Origin: Loxodes magnus
Lineage: Eukaryota; Ciliophora; Karyorelictea; Loxodida; Loxodidae
Reading direction: 5' to 3'
Length of the DNA stretch: 64,000 nucleotides
Assembly (NCBI GenBank): GCA_946699065.1
Contig: CAMPDV010000107.1
Coordinates: 186,001-250,000 of the forward strand
How positions within the stretch are numbered: the first letter of the stretch is position 1; each line of letters opens with the position of its first letter. The notes under the pieces are model-generated. The model made no database searches. It had not been told where the DNA came from and saw only the letters and a list, made by a program, of their open reading frames with translations. This document shows, one piece after another, positions 63,947 through 64,000 of the stretch. Both the position numbers and the translations under genes were made by a program.

Positions 63947-64000
63947 AATTAGTTTGACTGAAATAGAATTTAAAGTAAATTAAAATCAGTTTGAATGAAA

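Larger units (their letters stand above)
1..64000 (+). repeat. 37-bp AT-rich satellite DNA array (about 1,730 head-to-tail monomers)
   Basis: Every line of the window reads as the same monomer: aagtttgactgaaatag (positions 1-17) then aattttaagtaaattaaaat (18-37). 64,000/37 gives about 1,730 copies. All copies point the same way, and no other sequence interrupts them. The consensus has 18 A, 13 T, 5 G and 1 C, so it is about 16% G+C with strong G-over-C asymmetry on this strand. Most monomers are 37 bp; recurrent 36-bp and 38-bp forms come from single-base indels, and two 35-bp units have aagttactg. Positions 1-2 (aa, ca, ta, gg), 4 (t/g), 5 (t/a), 15-17 and 21-27 vary most. Stop codons fall in all three + strand frames of each consensus monomer, and the consensus lacks ATG on both strands, so no protein is encoded. 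The array continues beyond both window ends. A centromeric or other heterochromatic location is inferred from size and composition only. Confidence 0.99.
54300..64000 (+). repeat. Array domain 4: regular 4-5-mer cassettes inside a 3,848-bp unit
   Basis: Here monomer variants follow a fixed order: an attataat monomer, a tttttag monomer, a tttaaag monomer and a tttcaag monomer, often with one or two extra monomers between. Domain-specific variants are gtatgactaaataaaa (a 36-bp monomer, from 56739), gaattataag followed by aaatttaaaatcaatttg (from about 58671), and the ggtgtgactgaaatggaatt + gtgtgattgaaatag pair at seven sites. This is the most regularly organised part of the window. Confidence 0.8.

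Noticed and set aside
1..64000. CRISPR array
   Set aside because: The repeat length (37 bp) is in the CRISPR range, but the copies abut directly with no unique spacers, and no cas genes are present.
1..64000. Plant W-box (TTGAC) or AP-1/GCN4-like (TGACTGA) sites in every monomer
   Set aside because: Such short motifs occur by chance in a tandem repeat and differ from the full sites (TGACTCA for AP-1). There is no gene context for regulation.
1..64000. Protein with short tandem repeats encoded by the array
   Set aside because: 37 is not a multiple of 3; the + strand consensus stops in all frames in every monomer, and the consensus lacks ATG on both strands. Variants with ATG (gtatgactg, gtatgatag, tttgaatg) reach a stop within about seven codons.
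1..64000. Telomeric repeat
   Set aside because: The monomer is far longer and more A-rich than known short telomere repeats, and no G-rich 5-8-bp motif is present.
1..64000. CENP-B box
   Set aside because: The known box needs TTCG and CGGG-type cores; the consensus has no CpG, and the rare CpG variants do not match.
1..64000. Inverted or foreign segments hidden in the array
   Set aside because: I looked for the reverse-complement monomer signature (cagtcaaac or attctatttcag) and for GC-rich stretches in every line and saw none.

Overview
The whole 64 kb window is one uninterrupted head-to-tail tandem array of an AT-rich monomer of about 37 bp, roughly 1,730 copies, all in the same orientation. 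The array runs off both ends. I read through the window line by line and found no protein gene, RNA gene, transposable element, inverted segment or unique spacer. The consensus monomer is aagtttgactgaaatag (monomer positions 1-17) followed by aattttaagtaaattaaaat (18-37). It is about 16% G+C, has five G and one C on the given strand, contains no CpG, and carries a perfect 7-bp inverted repeat in its second half. ORGANISM: an array of this size and purity is typical of eukaryotic satellite DNA (centromeric, pericentromeric, subtelomeric or sex-chromosome heterochromatin) and would be very unusual in a bacterium. No flanking sequence is visible and I do not recognise the monomer, so I cannot name a species or a chromosomal position. 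CODING: on the + strand the consensus has stop codons in all three frames in every monomer. On the - strand it has a stop in one frame per monomer, which rotates because 37 is not a multiple of 3. The consensus has no ATG on either strand, so any short open frame is a by-product of the repeat. LAYOUT: monomer variants are not randomly scattered; they occur in linked multi-monomer blocks re-duplicated at several scales. At 1-17.5 kb, CCG-type, TCGAAA-type and ACGT-type variants dominate. This domain has small tandem blocks (7-mer, 9-mer, 11-mer, 13-mer, 14/15-mer), two adjacent 1,112-bp copies at 9.49-11.71 kb, and a 1.03-kb block repeated 7,252-7,253 bp away. At 17.5-29.2 kb a block marked by GTTTCACTG and GAAGACGAAT variants is re-used with offsets of 1,516 and 1,259 bp. 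From 29.2 to 54.3 kb there are interleaved duplications, the largest a 3.9-kb block copied 4,466-4,467 bp downstream (41.72-45.60 and 46.19-50.07 kb). From 54.3 kb to the end, 4-5-monomer cassettes of 148/185 bp appear, nested in a 3,848-bp (104-monomer) unit present in nearly two complete copies (56.25-60.10 and 60.10-about 63.95 kb). HOW IT WORKS TOGETHER: the picture fits a satellite evolving by unequal exchange, replication slippage and conversion-like patching. Variants stay local and occur in linked strings, block offsets are at or near multiples of 37 bp, and some copies differ by exactly one monomer. All block comparisons were made by eye using landmark variants. Boundaries are good to about one monomer, and I state no percent identities.
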